From positions 372,001 through 436,000 of the forward strand of contig NZ_CP009533.1 in the NCBI RefSeq assembly GCF_000761155.1: a stretch of 64,000 nt of DNA. Direction: 5' to 3'. Source of the DNA: Pseudomonas rhizosphaerae (GTDB lineage Bacteria; Pseudomonadota; Gammaproteobacteria; Pseudomonadales; Pseudomonadaceae). Positions 11,788 to 20,826 of the stretch are shown one piece after another. The notes beneath the pieces are model-generated. The model had not been told where the DNA came from and ran no database searches. It saw only the letters and a program-made list of their open reading frames with translations. The translations under genes and the position numbers were made by a program. Position 1 is the stretch's first letter. Every line of letters starts with the position of its first letter.

Positions 11788-12510
11788 ATGAGCCTTCCCG
11801 ATTCCCCTCTGGCCAGCACTTCTTTGCCCAGCACCCTGCTGGTCATCGACGACGAACCGCAGATCCGCAAGTTCCTGCGCATCAGCCTGGCTTCCCAGGG
11901 CTACAAGGTGATCGAAGCCGGCACCGGCGCCGAAGGCTTGGGCCAGGCCGCGCTGATGCGTCCGGACCTGATCGTGCTGGACCTCGGCCTGCCGGACATG
12001 GACGGTCAACAGGTGCTGGAGGAACTGCGCCAATGGAGCACGGTGCCGGTGCTGGTGCTCTCGGTGCGCGCCAGCGAGGCACAGAAGGTCCAGGCCCTGG
12101 ACAGTGGCGCCAACGACTACGTGACCAAGCCCTTCGGCATCCAGGAGTTTCTTGCCAGGGTGCGCGCGCTGTTGCGCCAGGCCAGCGGCAGCCCGGTCCA
12201 CGAAGCGGCCTTGCAACTGGGCCCGCTGCAGGTCGACCTGGCATCGCGCCGGGTCACCCTCGATGGCGCCGAGGTGGCCCTGACCCGCAAGGAGTACGCC
12301 GTGCTCGCACAGCTGGCGCGCTATCCGGGACGGGTCATCACCCAGCAGCAATTGCTCAAGGACATCTGGGGCCCGACCCACCTCGACGACAGTCACTACC
12401 TGCGCATCGTCGTCGGCCACCTGCGCCAGAAACTGGGCGACGACCCCGCCGCCCCACGCTTCCTCATCACCGAACCCGGCGTAGGCTACCGCCTGGCAAG
12501 CCCCGACTGA
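11788..12510 (+). CDS. kdpE: KDP operon response regulator KdpE
   Basis: OmpR/PhoB-family response regulator that activates kdpFABC, 240 aa. The receiver domain has the acidic pair in VIDDEPQ, the phosphoacceptor Asp 65 (IVLDLGLPDMDG) and the conserved Lys in NDYVTKPFG. The C-terminal winged helix covers about residues 140-240 (LTRKEYAVLAQLARYPG, GVGYRL). The start at 11788 (MSLPDSPLAS) is chosen because it follows the kdpD stop by two bases. The frame is open upstream within kdpD, but that extension has no family match. Confidence 0.97.
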   Translation: MSLPDSPLASTSLPSTLLVIDDEPQIRKFLRISLASQGYKVIEAGTGAEGLGQAALMRPDLIVLDLGLPDMDGQQVLEELRQWSTVPVLVLSVRASEAQKVQALDSGANDYVTKPFGIQEFLARVRALLRQASGSPVHEAALQLGPLQVDLASRRVTLDGAEVALTRKEYAVLAQLARYPGRVITQQQLLKDIWGPTHLDDSHYLRIVVGHLRQKLGDDPAAPRFLITEPGVGYRLASPD

Positions 12511-12570
12511 AGCGCCGCCCCCCCAGCCCACACCTATCCCCTGAGGTCGCTATCCCCTGTGGAAGCTATC

Positions 12571-12763
12571 CCTGTGGGAGCGGGTTCTACCCGCGAAAAC
12601 GCCAGCCCCCACACCACCAATCTCGCGGCACCCACCCCGTCCCCCTGTGGGAGCGGGTTCTACCCGCGAAGACGCCAGCCCCTACACCATCAATCCCGGA
12701 TTTACCCTCGAATCCAGCGGTGCCAGTGCCGACGCCTTCGCGGGTAGAACCCGCTCCCACAGG
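12571..12763. repeat. Three REP elements, two facing as an inverted pair
   Basis: The 27-bp sequence CCTGTGGGAGCGGGTTC...TACCCGCGAA occurs at 12571-12597 and 12644-12670 in direct orientation. It recurs inverted at 12737-12763. The last two form a convergent pair with a 66-bp loop. This is the common Pseudomonas REP sequence, found in intergenic regions at operon ends. Here it follows kdpE and may act as an mRNA-stabilising or terminating structure. The short ORFs that cross it are not coding. Confidence 0.9.
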
Positions 12764-12824
12764 AACCCGCTCCCACAGGAACCCGCTCCCACAGGAACCC
12801 GCTCCCACAGGAACCCGCTCCCAC
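12748..12824. repeat. 16-bp tandem repeat from a REP half, about 4.8 copies
   Basis: The unit AACCCGCTCCCACAGG repeats head to tail without mismatch at 12748-12763, 12764-12779, 12780-12795 and 12796-12811, and partly at 12812-12824. The first unit is the right half of the inverted REP copy. The array therefore looks like a local slippage expansion of that half. It lies in the kdpE-lipoprotein gap, which holds no other feature. Confidence 0.95.
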
Positions 12825-12895
12825 CCAACGGCACTTTTTAGATGGCACATCGTCTGACCCAGCATTACCCTGACGTTTTTCCCGAGGTGTCATCG

Positions 12896-13174
12896 ATGAA
12901 AGCCTGGATCTGTGTGCCGCTGGTGGCACTGGCCTTGAGCGGTTGTGCCGGCAAGACCGCCTACCGCGACAGCTGCGCCACGCAGCTCGATGGTGCCTGG
13001 CACGAGCTCGACCTGGCAAAGGCCGAAGGCCTGGCCGGCACCGTAAGCTATTCCAAGGCGCTGTCACTGCTCACCGGGGCCAAGACCCAGCAGCAGTTCG
13101 AAGCCTTCGAGGGCTGCACCAACAAGGCCGAAAAAGCACGCTTCTACATCCGCGAGTCGCGTGCCGGACGCTGA
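12896..13174 (+). CDS. Small putative lipoprotein
   Basis: A 92-aa protein with a classic lipoprotein signal: MK, a hydrophobic stretch and the lipobox LSGC with Cys 17. The mature part is short, polar and mostly helical, with two further cysteines (in DSCATQ and EGCTNK) that could form a disulfide. I do not recognise a named family. The start at 12896 has GAGG nine bases upstream. It stands alone between the REP cluster and moxR, in the same direction as both neighbouring operons. Confidence 0.8.
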   Translation: MKAWICVPLVALALSGCAGKTAYRDSCATQLDGAWHELDLAKAEGLAGTVSYSKALSLLTGAKTQQQFEAFEGCTNKAEKARFYIRESRAGR

Positions 13175-13254
13175 AGCACTTCGGTCGCCCAGGACCGCCT
13201 GACAGCGAGCCGGAAGACGGCCAGCAGACGTAGTATCGACAAGGAGTGTCTGCC

Positions 13255-14172
13255 ATGCGCAGCCGATTGGATGAATGCCTGCAAGCCGTCAATGAAGTCC
13301 TGCTGGGCAAGGAAACCCAGGTTCGCCTGGCGTTGACCTGCCTGATCGCTGATGGCCACCTGCTCATCGAGGACCTGCCCGGCATGGGCAAGACCACCCT
13401 GAGTCATACCCTGGCCAAGGTGCTGGGCCTGAGCTTCCAACGTATCCAGTTCACCTCCGACCTGCTGCCCAGCGATATCCTCGGCACGTCGGTGTTCGAC
13501 AAGGACAGCGGTCGTTTCGTCTTTCACCCCGGACCGATCTTCGCCGAACTGGTGCTGGCGGACGAAATCAACCGCGCTACGCCCAAGAGCCAGAGTGCCC
13601 TGCTCGAAGCCATGGAGGAGGGCCAGGTCACCATCGAGGGCGCCACCCGTCCATTGCCCCAGCCGTTTTTCGTGATCGCCACGCAGAACCCCACCACCCA
13701 AGGCGGCACCTTCGCGCTGCCCGAGTCGCAACTGGACCGTTTTCTCATGCGCCTGTCGCTCGGCTACCCGGCCAAGGCGGCGGAAAAGGCTTTGCTGATG
13801 GGTGAAGCCCGACGCGATCTGCTGCCTCGCATGAGCGCTGTGCTCGACCATGCGCAACTGTCCGCATTGCAAGCCCAGGCCCGTGCAGTGCGCGCCAGCG
13901 ATGCGTTGGTGGACTACGTACTGCGCCTGGTGGAAGCCACGCGCACCCAGCCGCAGTTCGCCTATGGACTGTCGCCACGCGGCAGCCTGGCGTTGCTGGC
14001 CGCTGCCAAGGCCTGGGCATTGTTGCTCGATCGCGACTACGTGATTCCCGAAGACGTGCAAGCCGTGCTGCCCTCGGTGGTCAGCCACCGCCTGCGCGAG
14101 CGAGCCGACCCCACCGGCCAGGGCGGTGGCGCGTTGGTGCAATGGCTGCTGCGGGAGGTGCCTGCGCTGTGA
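13255..14172 (+). CDS. MoxR-family AAA+ ATPase
   Basis: A 305-aa AAA+ ATPase of the MoxR class, chaperone-like proteins that usually work with DUF58 and von Willebrand or transglutaminase partners. Walker A GMGKTT is at residues 43-48. Walker B with the MoxR signature is LADEINRATPKSQSALLEAMEE, followed by sensor 1 IATQNP and LDRFLMR. The ATG at 13255 is preferred over the GTG at 13246 because AAGGAG (13241-13246) sits eight bases before it and would overlap the GTG. It is the first gene of moxR-DUF58-tgpA, with its stop overlapping the next start. Confidence 0.95.
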   Translation: MRSRLDECLQAVNEVLLGKETQVRLALTCLIADGHLLIEDLPGMGKTTLSHTLAKVLGLSFQRIQFTSDLLPSDILGTSVFDKDSGRFVFHPGPIFAELVLADEINRATPKSQSALLEAMEEGQVTIEGATRPLPQPFFVIATQNPTTQGGTFALPESQLDRFLMRLSLGYPAKAAEKALLMGEARRDLLPRMSAVLDHAQLSALQAQARAVRASDALVDYVLRLVEATRTQPQFAYGLSPRGSLALLAAAKAWALLLDRDYVIPEDVQAVLPSVVSHRLRERADPTGQGGGALVQWLLREVPAL

Positions 14173-15125
14173 GGCGCAGGTTGGGCGAGCACTGGCGGCG
14201 CTGGCAGGCGCGCCGCTTGCCGACAGCGCCGCGCATCGAGCTGGACCAGCGCCGGATCTTCATCGTCCCCAGCCGCAGCGGCATTGGTTTCATCGTCGTA
14301 CTGCTGCTGATATTTCTCGCCGCCATCAACTACCAAAACAGCCTGGCCTATGCCTTGGTGTTCCTGCTGAGCTCGGTGTTCGTCGTCGCCATCCTGCACA
14401 CCTATCGCAACCTCAGCGGCCTGCTGGTCAGCGGTAACGGCGCCACCTCGGTGTTCGTCGGCGAGCAGGCGCGCTTCGGTCTGCGCCTGGAAAGCGGCGG
14501 TAAAGAGCATCAGGCCATCGGCGTGGGCTGGAACGCGCAGCAACTGCAACGCAGCGACGTCGCCCCCGATCACGTACAGGCCTTGGAACTGAGCCTGCCG
14601 ACCGAGCGCCGCGGCTGGCTTCCAGCACCGCGCATGCGCGTGGAGACCAGCTTTCCCCTCGGCGTGCTCACCGCCTGGACCTGGGTCGACCTGGGCCAGC
14701 GAGTGCTGGTCTATCCGCAACCGTTGCAGGGCGAAGTGCCGAACTTGCACAGCGAGTCGGCGGATATCGAAGACCAAGCGCAACGCCTGCACGGCCAGGG
14801 CGTGGACGATTTTCAGGGCCTCAAGCAATACCAGCCGGGCGATTCCTGGCGACGCATGCATTGGAAGGCCTATTCACGCGGCGAAGGGCTGCTGGTCAAG
14901 GACTTCGCCGACCTGCGCGGCCAGGAGCTGTGCCTGGACTTCGTGGCCCTGGGCGGCGATGTCGAACAACGCTTGTCGCGCCTGTGCTACTGGGTGCTGG
15001 CCTTGTCCCGCGAGCAGCGGCCTTTCGCCTTGCAGTTGCCCGGCAATCGGCTGGACACCGACAGCGGCGACGCACACCGTGAGGCCTGCCTGCGCGCCTT
15101 GGCGCTTTTTGGAGAACAGCCATGA
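14169..15125 (+). CDS. DUF58 domain-containing membrane protein
   Basis: A 318-aa protein with two N-terminal membrane helices (about residues 35-75) and a DUF58 domain in the C-terminal half. The hallmark is DFQGLKQYQPGDSWRRMHWKA. Such proteins accompany MoxR ATPases and TgpA. The most likely start is the GTG at 14169, which overlaps the moxR stop as GTGA. The frame is open further upstream, but that stretch lies inside moxR. The stop overlaps the tgpA ATG at 15122. The function is unproven in the literature known to me. Confidence 0.93.
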   Translation: MRRRLGEHWRRWQARRLPTAPRIELDQRRIFIVPSRSGIGFIVVLLLIFLAAINYQNSLAYALVFLLSSVFVVAILHTYRNLSGLLVSGNGATSVFVGEQARFGLRLESGGKEHQAIGVGWNAQQLQRSDVAPDHVQALELSLPTERRGWLPAPRMRVETSFPLGVLTAWTWVDLGQRVLVYPQPLQGEVPNLHSESADIEDQAQRLHGQGVDDFQGLKQYQPGDSWRRMHWKAYSRGEGLLVKDFADLRGQELCLDFVALGGDVEQRLSRLCYWVLALSREQRPFALQLPGNRLDTDSGDAHREACLRALALFGEQP

Positions 15126-17107
15126 GCACGGCCGCAGCGATTCCCCGGGTCAGCCTGACCTGGCTGCTGCTGGCACAGTCGCTGGTCCTGCTGCCGCTGT
15201 GGTGGCACGTGCCGTTATGGCTGCTGGTGCTGTGGCTGGGTTGCACCCTTTGGCGCGTCCAGGTGTTTCGCATGCGAGCCCGCTACCCGGGGCGGTTGAT
15301 CAAGCTGGCGCTGATGCTTGCCGTCGCCGCCGGGGTGTACCTGTCCAGCGGCACCTGGGTGGGCCTGGAGGCCACCGCCGCGCTGCTGGTGGCCGCGTTC
15401 CTGCTCAAGCTTCTGGAGATGCAGAGCGCTCGTGACGCCCGCGTGGTGATCTTTCTCGGCCTGTTCTGCCTGGCAGTGGCCTACCTGTTCGATGCCAGCC
15501 TGGGCTGGGCGCTGTACAGCGTACTGCCACTGCTGGCCTTGCTCGCGGCCTTGATCGGTTTGCAGCAGACCCAGCTGATTGCCCAGCCCATGGCCACGTT
15601 GAAACTGGCGAGCAGCCTGGTGTTGCAGGCGTTGCCGCTGATGCTGCTGCTGTTTGTGTTCTTCCCACGCCTGGAACCGCTCTGGTCGCTGCCGTTGCCC
15701 AAACCGGGGCAGGGCGTTACCGGCTTGTCGGAAAGCATGAGCCCGGCCGACGTGGCCAGCCTCAGCCAATCCGGTGAAGTGGCCTTTCGCGCCAGCTTCG
15801 ACGGCGCCATACCGGCCAAACGTGATCTGTACTGGCGGGCGCTGAGCCTGGATGTGTACGACGGCCGCACCTGGAGCCAGTCGCCCTGGATCCAGACCCA
15901 GCTGGCAGCGCAGTGGCAACCCACCGGACCTTCGCTCACCTATCAGGTCATCCAGCAGCCCAGCGGCAAGCCCTGGCTGTTCGCCCTGGACGTCGCGCGC
16001 ACGGCATCGCCCGGCGTGCGCCAGCTGAGCGACGGACGTCTGCAGCGTCGTCGCCCGGTCGACCAACCGTTGATGTACGCGGTCACGTCCTGGCCACAGG
16101 TGCTCCGCGAGCCGCAGCTGTCAGCGCCAGCGCTGCGCACGGCGCTGCTACTGCCGGCCCAGGGCGACCCGCGCACGCGCCAGTGGGCGCAAGACTTGCG
16201 TGCCCGGTTCACCACGGCGCCAGCACTGGTCAACGAAATGCTCCGGCAGTTTCGCGAACTGCCTTTCCACTACACGCTCAATCCGCCGGTGCTGGGCCGC
16301 GAAAGCATCGACGAATTCCTCTTCGACAGTCGTCGGGGCTTTTGCGCCCACTATGCCGGCGCCATGGTCTATGCGCTGCGCGTGGCCGGTGTGCCCGCGC
16401 GCGTGGTAGCCGGCTATCAGGGCGGTGAGGTCAACCCGGCGGGCAACTACCTGACCGTGCGCCAATTCGAAGCCCACGCCTGGGTCGAGTACTGGCAGTC
16501 GGGGATCGGCTGGCAACGGGCGGACCCCACTGCAGCAGTGGCACCGGCCCGTGTCGAGCAGGGCCTGCAGCAGGCACTGTCGGCGGATGAAGAATTTCTC
16601 GCAGGCTCGCCGTTCTCGCCCTTGCGCTACCCGCAGCTGACCTGGCTCAACGACCTGCGCCTGCAATGGGACAACCTCAATTACGGCTGGCAGCGCTGGG
16701 TGTTGGAGTACCAGGGCGAGCGCCAGATCGAATTTCTCGCGCGCTGGTTCCAGGGTCTGCAACGCTGGGCGCTGCCGGTCGGCGGGCTATTGTTCATGGT
16801 GTTGGCCAGTGTCTGGCTGCTCAAGCCGTGGCGACATCGGGTCGATCCGCAACTCAAGGATTTCGTCGCCTTCGAGCGCTTGTTGCGTCGACGTGGCATC
16901 GTCCGTCAGACCGGCGAGGGCGCCATGGCCTTCGCCGAGCGGGCAGCGGCCCAGTTGCCCTCGCAAAGCGAGGCCATCCTGAAGTTTGCCTACGCCTTCA
17001 TGGCTCAGCGTTATGCCGGCCGCCCGGTGTCGCGCGAGCAACTGCGCGCTGCGTTGGCCACCTTGCGCCGACAACTGGCCCGCAGGCCGGGGAACATGCC
17101 CCGGTAG
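15122..17107 (+). CDS. tgpA: Protein-glutamine gamma-glutamyltransferase TgpA
   Basis: A 661-aa inner-membrane transglutaminase with five to six N-terminal helices (to about residue 195), a DUF3488 periplasmic domain, a transglutaminase core and one more helix near residues 555-575. The catalytic triad is intact: Cys 408 in RRGFCAHYAG, His 452 in FEAHAWVEYW and Asp 468 in RADPTAA. In P. aeruginosa the homologue TgpA was reported as important for viability and active as a transglutaminase in its periplasmic domain. It is the last gene of the overlapping moxR-DUF58-tgpA operon, so its activity is probably tied to the ATPase. Confidence 0.95.
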   Translation: MSTAAAIPRVSLTWLLLAQSLVLLPLWWHVPLWLLVLWLGCTLWRVQVFRMRARYPGRLIKLALMLAVAAGVYLSSGTWVGLEATAALLVAAFLLKLLEMQSARDARVVIFLGLFCLAVAYLFDASLGWALYSVLPLLALLAALIGLQQTQLIAQPMATLKLASSLVLQALPLMLLLFVFFPRLEPLWSLPLPKPGQGVTGLSESMSPADVASLSQSGEVAFRASFDGAIPAKRDLYWRALSLDVYDGRTWSQSPWIQTQLAAQWQPTGPSLTYQVIQQPSGKPWLFALDVARTASPGVRQLSDGRLQRRRPVDQPLMYAVTSWPQVLREPQLSAPALRTALLLPAQGDPRTRQWAQDLRARFTTAPALVNEMLRQFRELPFHYTLNPPVLGRESIDEFLFDSRRGFCAHYAGAMVYALRVAGVPARVVAGYQGGEVNPAGNYLTVRQFEAHAWVEYWQSGIGWQRADPTAAVAPARVEQGLQQALSADEEFLAGSPFSPLRYPQLTWLNDLRLQWDNLNYGWQRWVLEYQGERQIEFLARWFQGLQRWALPVGGLLFMVLASVWLLKPWRHRVDPQLKDFVAFERLLRRRGIVRQTGEGAMAFAERAAAQLPSQSEAILKFAYAFMAQRYAGRPVSREQLRAALATLRRQLARRPGNMPR

Positions 17108-17218
17108 CTGCGCGAACTGTAAGCTGCGCACACTGTAAATTGGCCGATATGAAACCTGCGGTCGGGCGCCGACCTGGCTACCATCAAGCGCATCTACCCT
17201 CACCCTCAAGGCCGGCCC

Positions 17219-18013
17219 ATGAACCTTCACGACCTGCTCGCCAGCGCACGACGTCCACCCCACAGCGTCACCGTACCCCGCGAATGGAGCCAGGGCCGCG
17301 CCTGTTACGGCGGGCTCATGGCAGCCTTGTTGCACGAGGCCATGGCGGCGCACGTTCCCGACCGCCCGGTCCGCTCGATGGCGATCACCTTCGTTGGCCC
17401 GGCGGAACTGGAGGTGCCGATCGATTTGCAGGTGGAAATACTCCGGGAGGGCAGCGCGGTGACGTCGGTGCTGGCGCGTGCGGTCCAGGGCGGGCGGACC
17501 ATGACGGTGGTGCAGGCCAGCTTCGGCCTGGCGAGGGAATCGGCAATCAGTATCAGCGCAATGCCGGTGGCCGCCATGAAGCCCCTGGCCGAATCCACTG
17601 CGCTGCCGTATTTGCCAGGGGTGACGCCCGAGTACATCCGTCATCTGGACATGCGTTGGGGCATCGGTGCGTTGCCCTTCAGCAATACGCCGGTCGCCGG
17701 TATAGGCGGTTGGGTGCAGCTGCGTGACCATGATCGGGACGAGCCGATCACTGAAGCCCTACTACTGGTGCTGGGCGATGCCTGGCCGCCTGCACTCTTG
17801 CCCTATCTGAGCCAACCTGCACCCGGCAGCAGCCTGACCTGGACCATCGAGTTCATCCAACCCATGCCCGCGCTGCGAAGCCTTGAGTGGTGTCGCTACC
17901 AGGCCGTGATCGAACACGCTCGGGACGGCTATGGCCACACGTCCGCGGCCATGTGGAACCCGGAAGGCGAGCTGCTGGCAATCAGCCGACAGACGGTGAC
18001 GGTGTTTGGCTGA
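17219..18013 (+). CDS. TesB-like acyl-CoA thioesterase (double hot-dog)
   Basis: A 264-aa protein resembling the TesB/acyl-CoA thioesterase 3 family. It has an N-terminal hot-dog (GRACYGGLMAALLHEAM, TFVGPAELEVPIDLQVEIL) and a C-terminal hot-dog (DAWPPALLP, SLTWTIEF, GYGHTSAAMWNPEGELLAISRQT). The expected reaction is hydrolysis of acyl-CoA to free acid and CoA, substrate unknown. It is probably monocistronic. Its 3' end overlaps the end of a small convergent gene. Confidence 0.85.
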   Translation: MNLHDLLASARRPPHSVTVPREWSQGRACYGGLMAALLHEAMAAHVPDRPVRSMAITFVGPAELEVPIDLQVEILREGSAVTSVLARAVQGGRTMTVVQASFGLARESAISISAMPVAAMKPLAESTALPYLPGVTPEYIRHLDMRWGIGALPFSNTPVAGIGGWVQLRDHDRDEPITEALLLVLGDAWPPALLPYLSQPAPGSSLTWTIEFIQPMPALRSLEWCRYQAVIEHARDGYGHTSAAMWNPEGELLAISRQTVTVFG

Positions 18014-18212
18014 GCGCGTGCTGCGGGCGACCCAGCGCGAAGGCGGCAACCAGGCCGATCACGCCGATGGCAGCTTCGGCAATGCTGGAGCAGGCGGCGG
18101 CATCGACCAGCATCAAGGCAGACAGTGCCAAGAGCGGCAGAGCGATCGCCCGTGAAACACGGATACCATTGTTCGGGTCGTTGATGATGCTCAGGGCGTT
18201 CATATCGTTCAT
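17982..18212 (-). CDS. Small hypothetical membrane protein
   Basis: A 76-aa frame on the minus strand. A polar N-terminus (MNDMNALSIINDPNNG) is followed by a hydrophobic stretch of about 45 residues that fits two helices (ALPLLALSALMLVDAA and IGVIGLVAAFAL). A good SD-like GGAG lies nine bases before the ATG at 18212. Its last 32 bases overlap the thioesterase gene tail to tail. No family recognised. The two-helix pattern and RBS support it as real, but its shortness and the overlap leave doubt. Confidence 0.6.
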   Translation of the reverse strand: MNDMNALSIINDPNNGIRVSRAIALPLLALSALMLVDAAACSSIAEAAIGVIGLVAAFALGRPQHALSQTPSPSVG

Positions 18213-18367
18213 GGCTCAATGCTCCATAGTTATGGTGCAGCAGGACCTGGGTTCAGCAAGGCGGGTGGCATGAAGTGTAGAGTCCAGCCAAGCGTCGATT
18301 GTTCAAGCCAGATCCAGATCCGGATCGGTTGAGAACGATAATAGTCACCGCTCGCATCGGCCGCGAA

Positions 18368-19213
18368 TCAAGCTTCGCTATCAGCGTCATAGAGAGCGGA
18401 CGCTGCCGCGCTGATCTCAGGCAGACCAAAAAATGCCCGGGCGCACGCGGTCGTACTTGCCGCCAGCTCGACCTGGCTTTCACCTCGATGCAGGGCCACC
18501 TCGCGCAGCACTTCAGTGAGAAAGGCCGGTTCGTTGCGGCCACTCTTGGGCTTGGGCCGCAAGGTGCGCGGCAGCAGGTACGGCGCGTCACTCTCCAGCA
18601 TCAGCCGCGAGGCGGGAATGCTGCCCACCAGCGGGTGCAGGTGGGTGCCGCGACGCTCATCGCAGATCCAGCCGGTGATACCGATGTGCAGGTCCAGGTC
18701 CAGATAACCGAACAGCGCCTGGCGCTCACCGGTGAAGCAGTGCACGACCGCGGCAGGCAGGTGGTCGCGGTAATCCTTGACGATGTCCAACAGGCGTTGA
18801 TGGGCATCGCGCTCATGGAGAAACACCGGCAACTGCAGTTCCACTGCCAGGGCGAGATGCTCGTGCAGCACTTTTTCCTGCTGTGGACGCGGCGAAAAAT
18901 CACGGTTGAAATCCAGGCCGCATTCGCCCACCGCCTTGACCTGCGGCTGACCCAGCAGATCGCGCAGGCAGGTGGCGCTGTCGCCGTTCCACTCGCTGGC
19001 GCTGTGCGGATGGATGCCAGCGGTGGCGAACAAGCGCTCACCGGATTCGTCCCATTGCCGACACAGCTGCAAGGCCTGCTCGCTGCCCTCGACACTCGTG
19101 CCGGTGAGCACCAACTGAAAGACGCCCGCATCGTAGGCCCTTTGCAGAACGGCTTCATGCTTTTGCGCGAAGCTGTCGTTGGTAAGGTTGACGCCAATAT
19201 CGATGAGTTGCAT
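18368..19213 (-). CDS. tatD: TatD-family metal-dependent DNase
   Basis: A 281-aa TIM-barrel hydrolase close to E. coli TatD itself rather than YcfH, since it starts with [11 protein letters not shown]. Metal and catalytic motifs follow: [26 protein letters not shown] (Glu ligand), [38 protein letters not shown] and [10 protein letters not shown] (Asp ligand). TatD is a 3'-5' exonuclease linked to oxidative DNA repair and is not needed for Tat export. Monocistronic, divergent from the lytic transglycosylase gene. Confidence 0.95.
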   Translation of the reverse strand: MQLIDIGVNLTNDSFAQKHEAVLQRAYDAGVFQLVLTGTSVEGSEQALQLCRQWDESGERLFATAGIHPHSASEWNGDSATCLRDLLGQPQVKAVGECGLDFNRDFSPRPQQEKVLHEHLALAVELQLPVFLHERDAHQRLLDIVKDYRDHLPAAVVHCFTGERQALFGYLDLDLHIGITGWICDERRGTHLHPLVGSIPASRLMLESDAPYLLPRTLRPKPKSGRNEPAFLTEVLREVALHRGESQVELAASTTACARAFFGLPEISAAASALYDADSEA

Positions 19214-19334
19214 GGTGCTACCTCAAAGCAGGAGGCGAAAAGCATACCAGAGCTTGGGGGTCGGCAAGAAACCCAAGAACTTCAGAAGGTTAGGGCAGTC
19301 ATTGAAGGCTGCTCAGCACAATTGCCGGGGAACC

Positions 19335-20756
19335 ATGGGCCTGAGATCACTGATTGTCGCGCTGTGTCTGGCCCTCGTGCTGCCCTCGGCTGCGGCCGCT
19401 CGTCCGGCGGGTCCGCCGCTTGCGGCGCACCCGACCAAGGTCCGCGACCTGGCGCAGATTCAGTCGAGCCGCGTCTTGCGCGTGCTGGTCAACCAGAGCC
19501 GCAACAGCTCCGGCCAGGTGCGCGGCCAGGCCATCGGTGTCGAATATCACCGCTTGCAAGCCTTCCAAAGCTATCTCAATAGCCACGCCGGCAAAGGCCA
19601 GGCGCTGCAACTCAAGATCATCCCGCGTGCCAAGGAACAACTGCTCGGCGCCTTGCAGCGCGGCGAAGGCGATCTGGTCGCACCGGGCGAACTGATGGAG
19701 CTGCACCCTACCAGCAAGGTCGCGGCCAGCGATGCCGTGATCGCCAATGTGCCGTTCGTGCTGGTCAGCGGCAAAGGCGGCCGGCGCCCCGTGCGGGTCG
19801 AACAACTGGCAGGCAAAACCCTCGCCTTGCCCAATGGTAGCGCTGCGGGCGCTGCCATCGAACGCCTGAATCAGAAACTGGCCCTGCGCAAACTGGCGCC
19901 CATCGACATCGAATGGGTCGACCCCAGCCTGGCCGTGGAGGACGTGCTGGAAATGGTCCAGGCCGGGATCTACCCACTGACCGTTGTCGAGCTGCCCATC
20001 GCCGAGCGTTGGGCCAAGGTCATGCCGCGGCTGCGCGTTGACCGCCGAGTGGTGCTCAGCGCGCCCGGCTCGGTGAGCTGGTACGTGCGCCGCGACGCAC
20101 CGCAGCTCGGCGCCAGCGTCGATCGCTTCCTGGCCTCGTACAAGGCGCCAAGCGACCAGGACGCCGCGTTCGTCAAGGTTTACCGTGGCCTGTACAAGGT
20201 TCACTATCCCCTGGCTCGCAGCGACCGCCAGCGTCTTGAAAAGCTGCGTCCGGTCCTTCAGCGTCATGCTCGCGAGCAGCACATGGACTGGCTCAACCTC
20301 GCCGCGCTGGCCTTCAAGGAATCCAAGCTCGACCCGGCTGCCCGTGGCGGCAGTGGCGCCACCGGCCTGCTGCAGATCACCCCGGCGGCGGCTCGTCGGG
20401 TAGGCGTGGGCAACATCCAGAACGTCGACAACAACGTGCAGGCCGGAGCCAAGTACCTGGCGATGATTCGCCGCAAGTTCTTTTCCAGCAACAAGCTCAA
20501 CGAGCGTGAACGCATGGCCTTCACCCTGGCCGCCTACAACATGGGCCCGGAACGGGTACAAGCCATGCGCAAGGAAGCCCGCCGCCGCGGCCTGAACCCA
20601 GACCAGTGGTTCTTCCAGACCGAACGCATCGCCATGGAGCAGATGGGCATGGCCGCGGTGAGCTACGTCAACAGCGTGAACAAGTACTACCTGGCATTCG
20701 CCCGCGAACGCGATTCGCTGGAGCCAGGCGCGCGCAAGCTGGCGTCGGCGCGTTGA
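19335..20756 (+). CDS. MltF-like lytic murein transglycosylase
   Basis: A 473-aa exported protein: signal peptide (residues 1-22, ending AAA-RPAG), a periplasmic-binding-protein-like domain (about 45-290) and a C-terminal SLT domain. The SLT domain has the catalytic Glu 329 in FKESKLDPAARGGSGATGLLQI and the later AAYNMGPERV. This architecture is that of MltF, which cleaves peptidoglycan to 1,6-anhydro-muropeptides. The start at 19335 gives a proper signal peptide; the frame is open upstream but with no signal. MltF proper is often lipidated or anchored, whereas no lipobox Cys is seen here, so it may be a soluble paralogue. Confidence 0.88.
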   Translation: MGLRSLIVALCLALVLPSAAAARPAGPPLAAHPTKVRDLAQIQSSRVLRVLVNQSRNSSGQVRGQAIGVEYHRLQAFQSYLNSHAGKGQALQLKIIPRAKEQLLGALQRGEGDLVAPGELMELHPTSKVAASDAVIANVPFVLVSGKGGRRPVRVEQLAGKTLALPNGSAAGAAIERLNQKLALRKLAPIDIEWVDPSLAVEDVLEMVQAGIYPLTVVELPIAERWAKVMPRLRVDRRVVLSAPGSVSWYVRRDAPQLGASVDRFLASYKAPSDQDAAFVKVYRGLYKVHYPLARSDRQRLEKLRPVLQRHAREQHMDWLNLAALAFKESKLDPAARGGSGATGLLQITPAAARRVGVGNIQNVDNNVQAGAKYLAMIRRKFFSSNKLNERERMAFTLAAYNMGPERVQAMRKEARRRGLNPDQWFFQTERIAMEQMGMAAVSYVNSVNKYYLAFARERDSLEPGARKLASAR

Positions 20757-20826
20757 ATCATGAACCTCGCTGGCAGGGCAGAGTGATTGCTGTAGGCTAA
20801 GGCTTTGTGTCTGGCCGGAGGCCGCG

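Noticed and set aside
12559..12747. 62-codon ORF between kdpE and the lipoprotein gene
   Set aside because: Runs through REP repeats and translates them (VGAGSTRE repeats).
13246..13254. GTG start for moxR nine bases upstream
   Set aside because: It overlaps the AAGGAG ribosome-binding site that serves the ATG at 13255.
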